Source of the DNA: Vreelandella populi
GTDB taxonomy: Bacteria > Pseudomonadota > Gammaproteobacteria > Pseudomonadales > Halomonadaceae
Assembly: GCF_003989825.1 (NCBI RefSeq)
Contig: NZ_RZHE01000003.1
Span: forward strand, 1 to 64,000
DNA length: 64,000 bases
Reading direction: 5' to 3'
The position numbers were made by a program, and so were the translations under genes. Below are positions 18,008 to 28,632 of the stretch, piece by piece. Every line of letters starts with the position of its first letter. The first letter of the stretch is position 1. The notes under the pieces are model-generated. The model was given only the letters and a program-made list of their open reading frames with translations, did no database searches and had not been told where the DNA came from.

Positions 18008-18877
18008 ATGCGCACCTTGCGAGATATTACTGACCTGCGTAGCACCCTAGGCGAATACCGAAAGCGCGACCAGCGGATTGCGCTGGTGCCCACCATGGGC
18101 AATCTGCATGCCGGACATTTAGCTCTGGTCACGAAAGCCCGGCAGCATGCGGATATCGTGGTGACAAGCCTGTTCGTCAATCCCATGCAGTTCGGGCCCA
18201 ATGAGGACCTGGACGCTTACCCGCGCACCTTTGCGGAAGACCAGGCAAAACTCATTGACGCTGGCTGCCACGTGCTGTTTGCCCCGACCAATGCAGCGCT
18301 TTACCCCAACGGGCTCTCCACGCAAACCCGCGTGCATGTTCCCAAGGTGAGCGAAGGACTTTGCGGCGGCGCTCGCCCCGGTCACTTTGACGGTGTGTCT
18401 ACCGTCGTTACCCTGCTGTTCAACTTGGTGCAGCCAGACGTGGCCTGCTTTGGTGAAAAGGATTATCAGCAGCTCGCCGTTATTCGCAAATTCGTTCGCG
18501 ACCTGCACATGCCCATCGAGATTATTGGCGTGCCCATTGTACGTGCTGAGGATGGGTTGGCGCTTTCCTCGCGAAACGGTTACCTAAACGCCGCTGAACG
18601 GGCTACAGCGCCGGCCCTGTACCGCATCTTATGCACGCTGCGTGATGCACTCGAGCAGGGTGAACCCATTGAAGCCGTACTGCACCAGGGGCACCAGGAC
18701 CTTACAGCGGCTGGCTTTATACCGGACTACCTGGAGCTTCGGGACACGCACTTAAACCCCGTCAGCGCCGTAACACTTGATGCCGTCCTGCTGGCAGCCG
18801 CCAAGCTGGGTCCGACCCGGCTGCTCGACAACCTAAGCGTACGACTGCCTTTACAATCAACTACGTCTCACCAGTAG
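18008..18877 (+). CDS. panC: Pantothenate synthetase
   Basis: Joins pantoate and beta-alanine with ATP to make pantothenate (vitamin B5). The 289-residue enzyme has the HIGH-type motif in [15 protein letters not shown] (HAGH 34-37), [23 protein letters not shown] and the KMSKS-like LSSRNGYL. All active-site segments look intact. It begins 8 bp after the panB remnant and lacks a strong ribosome-binding site (only GTGAAA nearby), which may be a scar of the panB deletion. Intact panC and panD with a dead panB mean the enzyme needs pantoate from another source: another panB locus, an unrelated pathway, or uptake. Confidence 0.94.
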   Translation: MRTLRDITDLRSTLGEYRKRDQRIALVPTMGNLHAGHLALVTKARQHADIVVTSLFVNPMQFGPNEDLDAYPRTFAEDQAKLIDAGCHVLFAPTNAALYPNGLSTQTRVHVPKVSEGLCGGARPGHFDGVSTVVTLLFNLVQPDVACFGEKDYQQLAVIRKFVRDLHMPIEIIGVPIVRAEDGLALSSRNGYLNAAERATAPALYRILCTLRDALEQGEPIEAVLHQGHQDLTAAGFIPDYLELRDTHLNPVSAVTLDAVLLAAAKLGPTRLLDNLSVRLPLQSTTSHQ

Positions 18878-18903
18878 GCAGCCTGTGCTGCTCAGGAGTT
18901 GTT

Positions 18904-19284
18904 ATGCATACCATCATGCTCAAAGCCAAGCTGCATATGGCGCGCGTTACTCACGCTGTACTCGATTATGAAGGTTCCTGCGCCATTGACGGTGATCTAC
19001 TGGACATGGCGGGCATTCGGGAAAACGAGCAGATCCAGATCTATAACGTGGAGAACGGCGAGCGCTTTACCACCTATGCGATTCGCGGCGAGGAAGGCTC
19101 TCGGCTGATTTCCATCAACAGTGCAGCGGCTCATCTGGCCGCCCCCAGCCACCGGATTATTATCTGTAGCTACGCTCACTACTCTGAAGCCGAGCTTGAG
19201 CAGCACCGACCGGCACTGGTGTATTTGCAGGAAGGCAACTACATCAGCCATACCAGCCACGCCATTCCGGTGCAGCTGGCCTAA
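18904..19284 (+). CDS. panD: Aspartate 1-decarboxylase
   Basis: Pyruvoyl enzyme that makes beta-alanine from aspartate for PanC. The 126-residue proenzyme self-cleaves between Gly24 and Ser25 in YEGSCAID, leaving the pyruvoyl group on the new N-terminus. Other conserved parts are the start [16 protein letters not shown], Tyr22, and ENGERFTTY and NSAAAHL. It follows panC after 26 bp with a CAGGAG-type ribosome-binding site and is followed by a terminator, so the pan genes form one transcript. Confidence 0.96.
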   Translation: MHTIMLKAKLHMARVTHAVLDYEGSCAIDGDLLDMAGIRENEQIQIYNVENGERFTTYAIRGEEGSRLISINSAAAHLAAPSHRIIICSYAHYSEAELEQHRPALVYLQEGNYISHTSHAIPVQLA

Positions 19285-19299
19285 ATCGTGTACGTATGA

Positions 19300-19327
19300 A
19301 AACGGGCTATTACGGCCCGTTTTTTTA
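19300..19327 (+). terminator. Terminator after panD
   Basis: ACGGGC and GCCCGT form a stem around TATTACG, followed by a run of six or more T residues; it ends the pcnB-folK-panC-panD transcript. Confidence 0.85.
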
Positions 19328-19466
19328 TTTGCGTCCAAAAGCGTATTGCCGCAATGCACAGCCATCCCCTATGCTGAATAGCACGGCTGACATAAAAGAT
19401 AGATAGCGTACGTACAACCTATAGCAATAACAGGCTATCTAGCTTACTCACTCCAGGAGTCCTCTC

Positions 19467-20645
19467 ATGCAAGAAGTAGTCATTGTTGCGGCTCGCCGCA
19501 CCGCGATTGGCGCATTTGGTGGTTCACTTGCAGACGTTCCGGCAAGCGATCTTGGCGCTTTGGTCATCAAGGAGATTCTCGCCTCCACCGGCGTTTCCCC
19601 AGACCAGGTTGATGAAGTATTGCTGGGCCAGGTACTGACGGCAGGCGTTGGCCAAAACCCAGCGCGCCAGGCGGCTATCAAAGCGGGCCTGCCAGCCAGC
19701 GTACCTGCCATGACGATCAACAAAGTGTGTGGCTCGGGCCTTAAAGCCGTACACCTGGCCACCCAAGCTATCCGTTGCGGCGATGCCGAGCTGATTCTGG
19801 CCGGTGGCCAGGAAAACATGTCTGCATCACCCCACGTACTGCCCCATTCGCGCACCGGCCAGCGCATGGGCGACTGGAAAGCCATCGACACCATGGTTCA
19901 CGACGGCCTGTGGGATGCGTTCAACGATTACCATATGGGCATCACCGCCGAGAACCTTGCCGAAAAATACGGTATTACCCGCGAACAGATGGACGAGTTT
20001 GCCGCTCAGTCGCAGCACAATGCGGCCAAGGCCATTAAGGAAGGCAAGTTCAAGAGCCAGATCGTTCCGGTCGAAATTCCCCAGCGTAAAGGCGACCCTA
20101 TCGTCTTTGATACCGATGAAAATCCACGCGAAGTGACCGCTGAAAAGCTTGCTGGCATGAAGCCAGCGTTCAAGAAAGACGGCACCGTTACCGCCGGTAA
20201 CGCTTCATCGCTCAACGATGGCGCGGCGGTGGTCATGATCTGTTCGGCCGCAAAAGCCAAAGAACTAGGCCTTGAACCGCTGGCCCGGATTGCCGCTTAC
20301 GCCAATGCAGGCGTTGATCCGGCAATCATGGGCATTGGCCCGGCACCGGCCACGCGCCGCTGTCTGGAAAGGGCCGGCTGGAGTCTGGACGATCTGGACC
20401 TCGCTGAAGCCAATGAAGCCTTTGCCGCCCAGGCGCTTTCAGTTAACAAGGATCTTGGCTGGGATACCTCAAGGGTCAACGTCAACGGCGGCGCGATTGC
20501 CTTTGGCCACCCGATTGGCGCCTCGGGCTGCCGCGTGCTGGTATCACTTCTTCATGAAATGATTGCCCGCGATGCCAAAAAAGGCCTCGCCACGCTGTGT
20601 ATTGGCGGTGGTCAGGGCGTTGCACTGGCAATTGAGCGCCCTTGA
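19467..20645 (+). CDS. atoB: Acetyl-CoA C-acetyltransferase (beta-ketothiolase)
   Basis: Condenses two acetyl-CoA to acetoacetyl-CoA or runs the reverse thiolysis; serves polyhydroxyalkanoate synthesis or short-chain acid breakdown. The 392-residue thiolase has the acyl-carrying Cys88 in [12 protein letters not shown], His348 in GHPIGASGC and the general acid Cys378 in LCIGGGQG. Length and motifs place it with biosynthetic thiolases (AtoB/PhaA). Halomonas species commonly store PHB, so PhaA is a plausible role, but no phaB or phaC is adjacent. It has its own ribosome-binding site (CCAGGAGT), a leader with an A-rich motif, and a terminator, so it is a single-gene unit. Confidence 0.92.
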   Translation: MQEVVIVAARRTAIGAFGGSLADVPASDLGALVIKEILASTGVSPDQVDEVLLGQVLTAGVGQNPARQAAIKAGLPASVPAMTINKVCGSGLKAVHLATQAIRCGDAELILAGGQENMSASPHVLPHSRTGQRMGDWKAIDTMVHDGLWDAFNDYHMGITAENLAEKYGITREQMDEFAAQSQHNAAKAIKEGKFKSQIVPVEIPQRKGDPIVFDTDENPREVTAEKLAGMKPAFKKDGTVTAGNASSLNDGAAVVMICSAAKAKELGLEPLARIAAYANAGVDPAIMGIGPAPATRRCLERAGWSLDDLDLAEANEAFAAQALSVNKDLGWDTSRVNVNGGAIAFGHPIGASGCRVLVSLLHEMIARDAKKGLATLCIGGGQGVALAIERP

Positions 20646-20669
20646 GCGCTCGCTTTAACTGTTAAAGCA

Positions 20670-20702
20670 AATGCCCCTGTCACTGGACTGGGGCATTTTT
20701 TT
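20670..20702. terminator. Terminator between atoB and the MFS gene
   Basis: AATGCCCC and GGGGCATT form an 8-bp stem with a 12-base loop followed by seven T residues on the plus strand. It terminates atoB and lies just past the stop of the convergent MFS gene. Confidence 0.8.
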
Positions 20703-20713
20703 ATTACTGTCAT

Positions 20714-21883
20714 CTAGCGATGTTTCATACCCACAATACGCGACGGCGTTCGCCATACCAGCAAGGCGCCCAGCAGGAACAGCAGCGATGCCGACCACAT
20801 GGTGACCGGCAGGCTGGTGGCATCGACGACTCGACCGCCTACCATGGCGCCCAAACCAATGGAGAGGTTGAATACAAAGGCCATCAGCGCCGTGGCGGCT
20901 TCCGTGTTTGGCGCGGTGCGCAGAATCCAGGTCTGAATACTTACCGAGACGCTGCCGAATACCGCCCCCCACATCATTAACATCAATACACCGCTAGTGG
21001 GCTGCACACCCAAAAACGGAAACGCGGCGACCACAACCAGCAGCAGGCTGGGGATAGCCAGCACCGCCCGGTAAGGATGGCGCGCAGCAAACATGCCTGC
21101 CGCAATATTTCCAATGATTCCCGCCGCCCCATAAAGCAGCAGTAGACTGCCCACGTGGCGCTGGGCCACGCCGCTGATGTCTTGCAGGATGGGACTGATA
21201 AAGGTGTACGCCGCAAAGTGACCGACCACCACAAAACCCGTGACCAACACGGCCACTCGCACACCGCGATTGCCAAACTGCTGGGCCAGCACCTTTAAAC
21301 GCACCGGTTCTCTGGGCGGCAGGGGCGGCAGCCAGCACCACAGGGCTAGTGCGGTCAACAGGCTGAAACCGCCCAATGCCCCAAAGGCGACCCGCCAGTT
21401 GCTAAGATCGCCTAGCAGGGTGCCCAAGGGTACGCCCAGCACCGAAGCCGCCGCCACGCCGCCGAAAATGATCGTCATGGCCTTGGCAACTTTATCTTCA
21501 GGCACCAAGCGCGGAGCGATACTGCCCGCCACGGCCCAGTAGCCACCGATGCTGATACCTACCAGCACCCGCGCCGCCAACAGCAATATAAAGCTGCTCG
21601 CAAACGCCGAAAGCACGCTGCCAATCACCATCACGCCCATCAGCAACGTCAGCATGACCCGTCTATCCATACGGCCTACCGCCACTGGCAACAGTGGCGC
21701 CGAAAAAGCCGCCACCACGCCGGGCACCGTCACCATCAAACCGGCGACCCCGGGAGTAACATCCATTGACGAGGCCACTTGAGAAAGTAGCCCGATTGGC
21801 AACTGCTCAGCAGTTACCAATAAAAAAATGCCGATCATTATGGCCACCACCGCCCACCAGCGTGGTGCCTGTTCCTTCTCCAT
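20714..21883 (-). CDS. MFS efflux transporter, DHA1 family (AraJ/NepI-like)
   Basis: Inner-membrane major facilitator of 389 residues with about 12 predicted membrane helices. It has the family loop GRMDRRVMLTLLMG between helices 2 and 3 and the helix 5 region GGVAAASVLGVPLGTLLGD typical of drug:H+ antiporters. The pattern resembles AraJ, YdhP and NepI, the last being a purine ribonucleoside exporter. The substrate cannot be inferred. A strong ribosome-binding site (AGGGAGAGG) precedes the ATG. It is convergent with atoB and lies downstream of pnp on the same strand, but separated from it by about 110 bp. Confidence 0.82.
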   Translation of the reverse strand: MEKEQAPRWWAVVAIMIGIFLLVTAEQLPIGLLSQVASSMDVTPGVAGLMVTVPGVVAAFSAPLLPVAVGRMDRRVMLTLLMGVMVIGSVLSAFASSFILLLAARVLVGISIGGYWAVAGSIAPRLVPEDKVAKAMTIIFGGVAAASVLGVPLGTLLGDLSNWRVAFGALGGFSLLTALALWCWLPPLPPREPVRLKVLAQQFGNRGVRVAVLVTGFVVVGHFAAYTFISPILQDISGVAQRHVGSLLLLYGAAGIIGNIAAGMFAARHPYRAVLAIPSLLLVVVAAFPFLGVQPTSGVLMLMMWGAVFGSVSVSIQTWILRTAPNTEAATALMAFVFNLSIGLGAMVGGRVVDATSLPVTMWSASLLFLLGALLVWRTPSRIVGMKHR

Positions 21884-21993
21884 ACCCTCTCCCTTCTACC
21901 CCAACGCTCTTTGAACCAAACTTTCTTTCAACCAAACAACGCCGCCCCCGCAGCCAGGGGCTACGGGGGCGGCATAGAGAACCCAGCGTTGGT

Positions 21994-24138
21994 TTAGTCC
22001 GCGGTGTTCTCGTTTTCAGCGGCAAACGCCGCCTTCTCTTCTTCGGTGATCTCTTTAATCGAGAGCTTCACGCGGTTGCGGTTATCGATATCGAGCACCT
22101 TCACCACCACGTCATCGCCTTCGTTCAGGAAATCGCGCACGTTATTCACACGCTCGGCAACGATCTGTGAAATATGCACGAGACCATCGGTGCCCGGCAT
22201 GATATTCACAAAGGCGCCGAAGTCGGCGATACGCACTACTTTACCCTGATAAAGCTTGCCGATTTCCGCTTCGGCGGTAATCGCCAGTACGGTATCGATA
22301 GCTTTCTTGGCGGCCGCCTTGTCTTCGGCGTAGATGCGTACGGTGCCGTCGTCGTCGAGATCGATAGACGCGCCGGTGTCTTCGCAGATCTTGCGAATGG
22401 TGGCGCCGCCCTTACCGATAACGTCGCGGATCTTTTCCGGGTCGATCTTGATCGTCGCCATGGAAGGCGCATTCTCGGAGACGTCGGTACGGCTCTGGCT
22501 GATAACCACGTTCATCTGCTCAAGAATACCCAGACGCGCTTTGTGGGCCTGCTGAAGCGCGGTCTCCATGATTTCTTCGTTGATGCCTTCGATCTTGATG
22601 TCCATCTGCAGGGCGGTCACACCCTCTTCTGAACCGGCAACTTTAAAGTCCATATCGCCAAGATGATCTTCATCACCCAGAATATCGGTCAGTACCGCAT
22701 AGCCGTCTTCGTCTTTTACCAGGCCCATAGCGATACCGGCAACCGGCGCTTTCAGTGGTACACCCGCATCCATCAGCGCAAGCGAAGAGCCACATACCGA
22801 CGCCATGGAGCTTGAGCCGTTGGATTCGGTAATTTCCGACACCACGCGAATGGTGTAGGGGAAAGCTTCTTCAGACGGCAGCATGGCCTGAATACCACGA
22901 CGTGCCAAACGGCCATGGCCGATTTCGCGACGCTTCGGGCCACCCATAAAGCCCGCTTCACCTACCGAGTAAGGAGGGAAGTTGTAGTGCAGCATAAAGC
23001 GGTCTTTACGCTCGCCTTCCAGCGACTCGATCAGCTGAGAGTCGCGCAGGGTACCCAGCGTTGCCACTGCAATCGCCTGGGTTTCACCGCGGGTGAAGAC
23101 GGCCGAGCCGTGGGTTTTGGGTAGAACGCCCACTTCGATCGCCAGCGGACGCACGGTAAAGTTGTCGCGGCCGTCTATGCGCGGCTCGCCTTTTACAACG
23201 CGTGAACGTACAACGCGCTTCTCAAGGCTGGCAAAGGCACCTTTTACTTCATCTTTGCTGAACTTGTCGTTAACCGGCTCGCCGTCAACGGCTGCAAGCT
23301 GCTCAATCGCCTGATCTTTCAGGGCTGACAGGGCATCTTGGCGCTGCATTTTATCGGTGATGCGATAGGCATCGCCCACCTGAGTCTCAAACGCGCCCGC
23401 GATGGCGGTTTTCAGCGCCACGTTTTCAGGGGCAGGTTGCCAATCCCAACGTGGTTTGCCGGCTTCGGCAACCAGTTCTTTAATGGCGCTAACCGCCACC
23501 TGCATTTCCTGGTGGCCAAACAGCACGGCGCCCAGCATTTCGTCTTCCAGAAGCTCTTTGGCTTCGGACTCGACCATCAGCACGGCGTTTTCAGTACCGG
23601 CGACGACCATGTCCAGCTCAGAAGTAGCCAGCTCTTCAACGGTCGGGTTAAGGAAGTAACCCTGTTCTTCATTGAAGCCAACGCGCGCAGCACCGATCGG
23701 GCCGTTGAACGGCACGCCGGAAATGCTGAGTGCAGCTGAAGTACCCAGCATCGCGGCAATATCCGGATCATGGTTACGGTCGGTAGACAGAACGGTACAG
23801 ATGACCTGCACTTCGTTCATAAAGCCTTTGGGGAACAGCGGGCGGATCGGACGATCGATCAGACGCGAGGTCAGCGTTTCTTTCTCGGTCGGACGCCCTT
23901 CACGCTTAAAGAAGCCGCCAGGAATTTTACCTACCGCGTAGGTTTTTTCCTGATAGTGAACCGAGAGCGGGAAAAAGGGTTGGCTGGGGTTAGCTTCTTT
24001 GCGAGCAACCACTGTACACAGCACAACGGTTTCGTCCATGGTGACCATAACGGCACCGGTGGCCTGGCGAGCGATACGCCCGGTTTCTAGCGTGACGGTG
24101 CTACGACCGTATTGGAACGTTTTTTTTACCGGATTCAC
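21994..24138 (-). CDS. pnp: Polyribonucleotide nucleotidyltransferase (PNPase)
   Basis: Phosphorolytic 3'-5' exoribonuclease and core degradosome enzyme, also acting on sRNAs. The protein begins [19 protein letters not shown] and has two RNase PH-like domains (the second with [12 protein letters not shown] and GHGRLARRG). A KH domain ([12 protein letters not shown]) and a C-terminal S1 domain ([15 protein letters not shown]) follow. The product is 714 residues from the GTG at 24138, chosen because AAGGAAG precedes it and its homologues start at this point; an ATG six codons upstream is the alternative. It is downstream of rpsO, with a terminator between, as in E. coli where PNPase autoregulates its leader. 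Confidence 0.95.
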   Translation of the reverse strand: MNPVKKTFQYGRSTVTLETGRIARQATGAVMVTMDETVVLCTVVARKEANPSQPFFPLSVHYQEKTYAVGKIPGGFFKREGRPTEKETLTSRLIDRPIRPLFPKGFMNEVQVICTVLSTDRNHDPDIAAMLGTSAALSISGVPFNGPIGAARVGFNEEQGYFLNPTVEELATSELDMVVAGTENAVLMVESEAKELLEDEMLGAVLFGHQEMQVAVSAIKELVAEAGKPRWDWQPAPENVALKTAIAGAFETQVGDAYRITDKMQRQDALSALKDQAIEQLAAVDGEPVNDKFSKDEVKGAFASLEKRVVRSRVVKGEPRIDGRDNFTVRPLAIEVGVLPKTHGSAVFTRGETQAIAVATLGTLRDSQLIESLEGERKDRFMLHYNFPPYSVGEAGFMGGPKRREIGHGRLARRGIQAMLPSEEAFPYTIRVVSEITESNGSSSMASVCGSSLALMDAGVPLKAPVAGIAMGLVKDEDGYAVLTDILGDEDHLGDMDFKVAGSEEGVTALQMDIKIEGINEEIMETALQQAHKARLGILEQMNVVISQSRTDVSENAPSMATIKIDPEKIRDVIGKGGATIRKICEDTGASIDLDDDGTVRIYAEDKAAAKKAIDTVLAITAEAEIGKLYQGKVVRIADFGAFVNIMPGTDGLVHISQIVAERVNNVRDFLNEGDDVVVKVLDIDNRNRVKLSIKEITEEEKAAFAAENENTAD

Positions 24139-24236
24139 GGCGACTTCCTTTAACATGAATATCTACTTGTCTATTCGCTTGGGTCGTTTTGACTCGCCAC
24201 TATTCTAGGCGCTGTGGCGCGTTACGGCTACCAGAA

Positions 24237-24273
24237 ACAAAAAAACGGGCAGCTCCCAGGGAGCTGCCCGTTT
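24237..24273 (-). terminator. Terminator between rpsO and pnp
   Basis: AACGGGCAGCTCCC and its complement form a stem of about 14 bp with a 3-base loop. On the minus strand it is followed by a run of seven T residues, directly downstream of rpsO. It should reduce read-through into pnp. Confidence 0.85.
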
Positions 24274-24321
24274 CGACCCACAATAGAAAAGCGTAATTTC
24301 GCGAAGCGAAATGCGCCTTTC

Positions 24322-24591
24322 TTAGCGACGCAGACCGAGGCGCTGAATCAGCGACTGGTAGCGATCGAAATCTTTACGCTTCAGGTAGTCCAGCAGTTTA
24401 CGACGCTGGTTTACCATGCGAATCAGACCACGACGAGAGTGGTGATCCTGCTTGTTGGTCTTGAAGTGGTCCTGCAGGCCATTGATGTTGGCGCTCAGCA
24501 GTGCAACCTGTACTTCAGGGGAACCGGTATCGTTATCGCCGCGGCCGTATTCGTTGACGATCTCGGCCTTCTTCTCAGCGGTTAAAGCCAT
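24322..24591 (-). CDS. rpsO: 30S ribosomal protein S15
   Basis: Primary 16S rRNA-binding protein of the small-subunit platform. All 89 residues align with the family: [49 protein letters not shown] and the end [12 protein letters not shown]. Length is identical to E. coli S15 (89). It lies upstream of pnp and downstream of truB in the conserved order rimP-nusA-infB-rbfA-truB-rpsO-pnp. The 121-bp gap to truB probably carries its promoter and translational autoregulatory leader; I did not identify a specific pseudoknot. Confidence 0.97.
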   Translation of the reverse strand: MALTAEKKAEIVNEYGRGDNDTGSPEVQVALLSANINGLQDHFKTNKQDHHSRRGLIRMVNQRRKLLDYLKRKDFDRYQSLIQRLGLRR

Positions 24592-24712
24592 CTGTCTCTC
24601 CAGTAAGCAATATGCCTAAAAATGAATGGGTGAGACCACGCATATTTGCAGTCTCAGGCGACTCTTTTCGACGTACAATTTTCGCGCAAATCGCCACGTC
24701 CTTGCAACGGTT

Positions 24713-25633
24713 TTACGAGATAGCGACGGTACTTAACAGTCGCTTGGGTGCTACTTCCTGAGCACTTTTTACAACGCCAAGGCCGATAAACGTCTCGGCG
24801 TAATAAAGTCTTGCTAATGCATCGGGGGCCAGCGTACCAATGGTCAAGTTGGCCGATTGACCATGGGCTAAGCGCCCATAAGCCGTTTCGTCCACCTCAA
24901 GCGTTGGCAGGTGATCCACCAGCACATCAGCGGGCATTAATTCAGCCTCCCGCGAGGCCTGATCAGCCAATGCTTCAAGCGCTTCTAGCGTCCACATCGC
25001 GTCACCCGTAAAAGGCCCGGTTTTGAGTCTGCGTAGCTGACTGATGTGAGCACCACACCCCAGCGCCAAACCGATATCTTCGGCCAGCGTGCGGATGTAA
25101 GTCCCCTTGCTGCAGGTGACTTCAAGCTCAAATGCCGTGCCGTCAAACGCAAGCAGGCGCGCATCATACACGCTTACCCGCCGCGCTGCACGCTCTACCT
25201 GCTTACCCTCACGGGCCAGCTCATACAGCTTTTTGCCCTGATGCTTTAGCGCCGAATACATCGGCGGCACCTGATCGATCTCACCGCGAAAGCGCGCAAT
25301 AGCAGCTTCAATATCATCCGTTGTTAACGACGGCACTTCGCGGCGCTCAATCACCGTGCCTTCCGCATCACCGGTGTCGGTGATCACACCCAGCTCAACA
25401 CGGGTGCGATACATCTTGTCGGCTTCCAGCAGGTGCGCGGAGAACTTGGTGGCCTCCCCCAAGCAAATCGGCAATAAGCCGGTTGCCATGGGATCCAGCG
25501 TGCCGGTATGCCCGGCTTTTTGGGCCTCGAACAAACGACGCACACGCTGCAGGGCATGGTTGCTGGAAATGCCCTTGGGCTTATCCAGCAGCAATACCCC
25601 ATTGACCGGTAAACCGCGACGGCGACGGGCCAT
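24713..25633 (-). CDS. truB: tRNA pseudouridine-55 synthase TruB
   Basis: Makes pseudouridine 55 in the T loop of tRNAs. The 306-residue enzyme has the catalytic Asp47 in [15 protein letters not shown], the N-terminal [14 protein letters not shown], and the later [16 protein letters not shown] and [15 protein letters not shown] motifs. A C-terminal PUA-like segment ends the protein. Its ATG shares one base with the rbfA stop (TAATG), so translation is coupled. It is part of the nusA-infB operon. Confidence 0.96.
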   Translation of the reverse strand: MARRRRGLPVNGVLLLDKPKGISSNHALQRVRRLFEAQKAGHTGTLDPMATGLLPICLGEATKFSAHLLEADKMYRTRVELGVITDTGDAEGTVIERREVPSLTTDDIEAAIARFRGEIDQVPPMYSALKHQGKKLYELAREGKQVERAARRVSVYDARLLAFDGTAFELEVTCSKGTYIRTLAEDIGLALGCGAHISQLRRLKTGPFTGDAMWTLEALEALADQASREAELMPADVLVDHLPTLEVDETAYGRLAHGQSANLTIGTLAPDALARLYYAETFIGLGVVKSAQEVAPKRLLSTVAIS

Positions 25634-26043
25634 TAGCGCGCCTCCTCACCTTGATCAGGATCGCTCTCTTCGTCAGCTTGACGAGCCCGGTCAGTCGACA
25701 CGGCCTCTTCAATCAGGGAAGAGAGGTGCTGCCCACGCACCACACTCTCATCGTAATGAAAGCGTAGTTCAGGGACATGGCGTAGCTGAATACGTTTGGC
25801 AATCTGGCTTCTTAGAAAACCGGCAGCGCGCTTGAGCACCTGAAGGTTCTCCTTGATACGCTCGGGCTCCTGTTCACCCAGCAGGGTGACATAGATATCG
25901 GCGTAGCCAAGATCACGGCTAACGGTCGCGCCGCTCACCGTGATCATGCCCAAACGCGGGTCTTTGACTTCGCGCTGAATAAGTACCGCCAGCTCCTTTT
26001 GGAGCTGGTCGGCTACTCGGTCGGTACGCTTAAATTCGCGCAT
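25633..26043 (-). CDS. rbfA: 30S ribosome-binding factor A
   Basis: Single KH-like domain protein needed for maturation of the 16S 5' end and for cold growth. It has 136 residues with RTDRVADQLQKELAVLIQRE at the N-terminus, DPRLGMITVSGATVSRDL, the conserved LRHVPELRFHYDES and a non-conserved acidic tail. It starts 18 bp after infB and overlaps truB by one base, the standard operon order. Confidence 0.96.
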   Translation of the reverse strand: MREFKRTDRVADQLQKELAVLIQREVKDPRLGMITVSGATVSRDLGYADIYVTLLGEQEPERIKENLQVLKRAAGFLRSQIAKRIQLRHVPELRFHYDESVVRGQHLSSLIEEAVSTDRARQADEESDPDQGEEAR

Positions 26044-26061
26044 GGTTGTCTCCTCGCGGCC

Positions 26062-28605
26062 TTACAGGCTGCGCTCGACTTTGACTTGATCGAAGACTTC
26101 GATCTTATCGCCGACCTGGACATCGTTGTAGTTCTTCACACCGATGCCACACTCAACGCCATTACGTACTTCTTGGACGTCGTCTTTATAGCGGCGCAGC
26201 GACTCAAGTTCACCTTCGTAGATGACCACGTTATCACGCAGTACACGGATGCGTTTGCTACGGAACACAGAACCTTCGACGACCATACAGCCAGCCACTG
26301 CCCCGATCTTCGGCGCACGGAACACGTCACGTACTTCGGCAACACCCACGATCTCTTCTTTCCACTCGGGGGCGAGCATACCGCTCATCGCCTGCTTGAC
26401 CTCATCGATCAAGTGGTAAATGACGCTGTAGTAACGCAGATCCAGGCCTTCGCGCTCGATAATCTCGCGGGCAGCGGCGTCGGCACGGACGTTAAAGCCG
26501 ACCACGATTGCCTCAGAGGCAAGCGCCAGGTTGGCGTCAGTACCGGTGATACCGCCGACACCTGAAGAGACCACTGCCACTTGTACTTCATCAGTGGAGA
26601 GTTCTTCCAGAGCGCCTTTGATCGCTTCCAGCGAGCCTTGTACGTCGGCTTTCAGAACGATGTTGACCTTGGCCACTTCGTCCTGGCCCATCTGGCTGAA
26701 CATGTTCTCAAGCTTGGCTTTCTGCTGACGTGCCAGGCGTACTTCGCGGTATTTGCCTTGACGGAAGTTAGCCACTTCACGGGCTTTCTTCTCGTCGGCA
26801 ACTACCATGAAGTCGTCACCGGCATCCGGCGTGCCGTCCAGGCCCTGAATCTCTACGGGCATGGCGGGACCGACGTTCTCAACCTGTTGACCAAGTTCGT
26901 TGGTCAGCGCACGTACACGGCCGTAATGCAGGCCTGCTAGAACGATGTCGCCTTTCTTCAGGGTACCGTTTTGAACCAGTACGGTAGCTACCGGGCCACG
27001 GCCTCGATCAAGACGCGACTCAACGACAACGCCTTTACCCGGCGCAGACGGTACCGCTTTAAGCTCAAGCACTTCAGAGACCAGCTGGATCGCTTCCAGC
27101 AGTTCTTCAATGCCTTCACCGGTCTTGGCGGAAACGTGAACAAACTGGGTATCACCGCCCCACTCTTCGGAAATCACGCCATGCTGCGAGAGTTCGTTAC
27201 GAATACGGTCAAAATCAGCGCCCTGTTTATCAATCTTGTTCACCGCAACGACCATAGGTACTTCGGCCGCTTTGGAGTGCTCGATCGCCTCAACCGTTTG
27301 TGGCATTACGCCGTCATCGGCCGCCACGACCAGGATAACCACGTCGGTTGCCTTGGCACCACGGGCACGCATGGCGGTAAACGCCGCGTGACCTGGGGTA
27401 TCTAGGAAGGTCACACCACCGTGATCGTCCTCAACGTGATAAGCACCGATATGCTGAGTAATACCACCCGCTTCGCCGGTAGCTACTTTGGCGCGACGAA
27501 TGTAATCAAGCAGCGAGGTCTTACCATGGTCAACGTGACCCATTACGGTAACAACCGGTGAACGGGTGATCTCTTCGCCTTCGTAGGAGATGCCTTCGAG
27601 CATTTCCGTTTCCAGCGCGTCATCTTTAACCAGCTTGACCTTGTGACCCATCTCTTCCGCCACGATCGCTGCAGTATCTTGATCGATGGTTTGGTTGATG
27701 GTCACGGCCGCGCCCATGTTAAACATGGCCTTGATCACTTCGTTGGCCTTGATCGACATTTTGTCAGCCAGATCAGCAACGCTGATCGACTCAGGGATCG
27801 AGACTTCACGCACGATCGGCTGGGTCGGCTTCTGGAAGCCATGCTTGCCGTTGCCGCTCTGGCTTGCACCACCGCGACGGCCGCCACGACGCTCGGCACG
27901 TTTTACTTTCTTCGCGCCACCGCCACGCTTACGCTCTTCGCGATCGCCACGATCATCATCGTCGTCACGACCTTTCTTCTTCGCAGCAGCCTTCTTGGGC
28001 GGCGCGGTACGACGGTCGGTACGGCCTTCTTTCGGCGGCGCCGGCGGCATATCTTCAGCCGGTGCTTCGTCGCTAATCTCAAGCTGGGGCACTTCAATTT
28101 TAGGCGTAGCCTTAGGCTCAGCGACGGCTTTGGCTTCAGCCTCTTTACGCGCTGCGTCTTCAGCTGCCTTGGCTTTCGCGGCCGCGGCTTTTTCTTCAGC
28201 ATCACGCGCATCGCGAGCCTTACGCTCGGCTTCAGCTTCTGCCATATCGCCAACTAGCTGGCGCGGGCCAGAATGCTTGGGCTCGGCGGCTTTCGGCTTG
28301 TTCTCTTCGGCGCTTTTAACGTACGTCTTTTTCTTACGTACCTGCACTTCGATCGTTTTACCGCGCTCGCCGGTTTTGATGCGGCTGCGTGTCTTACGCG
28401 TCAGCGTAATGCGGTTCTTGGCTGGATCGCTTTCAGTACCACCATGGCTTTTCTTCAAAAAGCTGAGCAGTTTCTGCTTGTCTTCTTCAGACACGGCATC
28501 GCCTTCCGAGGCATGCTTCAAACCGGCTTCTTTCATCTGTTCCAATAGGCGGGGCACATCACGGCCCACCTTTACTGCAAAATCTTTAACTGTCATATCT
28601 GACAT
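26062..28605 (-). CDS. infB: Translation initiation factor IF-2
   Basis: GTPase that brings fMet-tRNA to the 30S subunit and promotes subunit joining. It has 847 residues. An N-terminal IF2N domain ([20 protein letters not shown]) is followed by a long charged, Ala/Lys/Glu-rich linker (about 75-265) and a second IF2N segment. The G domain begins near 350 with [12 protein letters not shown], then DTPGHAAF and NKIDKQ. The C-terminal C2 domain binds fMet-tRNA. The linker is of low complexity and generates long antisense reading frames that are artefacts. It lies 27 bp after nusA. Confidence 0.97.
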   Translation of the reverse strand: MSDMTVKDFAVKVGRDVPRLLEQMKEAGLKHASEGDAVSEEDKQKLLSFLKKSHGGTESDPAKNRITLTRKTRSRIKTGERGKTIEVQVRKKKTYVKSAEENKPKAAEPKHSGPRQLVGDMAEAEAERKARDARDAEEKAAAAKAKAAEDAARKEAEAKAVAEPKATPKIEVPQLEISDEAPAEDMPPAPPKEGRTDRRTAPPKKAAAKKKGRDDDDDRGDREERKRGGGAKKVKRAERRGGRRGGASQSGNGKHGFQKPTQPIVREVSIPESISVADLADKMSIKANEVIKAMFNMGAAVTINQTIDQDTAAIVAEEMGHKVKLVKDDALETEMLEGISYEGEEITRSPVVTVMGHVDHGKTSLLDYIRRAKVATGEAGGITQHIGAYHVEDDHGGVTFLDTPGHAAFTAMRARGAKATDVVILVVAADDGVMPQTVEAIEHSKAAEVPMVVAVNKIDKQGADFDRIRNELSQHGVISEEWGGDTQFVHVSAKTGEGIEELLEAIQLVSEVLELKAVPSAPGKGVVVESRLDRGRGPVATVLVQNGTLKKGDIVLAGLHYGRVRALTNELGQQVENVGPAMPVEIQGLDGTPDAGDDFMVVADEKKAREVANFRQGKYREVRLARQQKAKLENMFSQMGQDEVAKVNIVLKADVQGSLEAIKGALEELSTDEVQVAVVSSGVGGITGTDANLALASEAIVVGFNVRADAAAREIIEREGLDLRYYSVIYHLIDEVKQAMSGMLAPEWKEEIVGVAEVRDVFRAPKIGAVAGCMVVEGSVFRSKRIRVLRDNVVIYEGELESLRRYKDDVQEVRNGVECGIGVKNYNDVQVGDKIEVFDQVKVERSL

Positions 28606-28632
28606 AATGATCCTCCTCAGCCCGTGACCTGT

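Noticed and set aside
27686..28627. 313-codon frame antisense to infB
   Set aside because: Mirror of the low-complexity IF-2 linker; serine/alanine-rich translation with no family signature.
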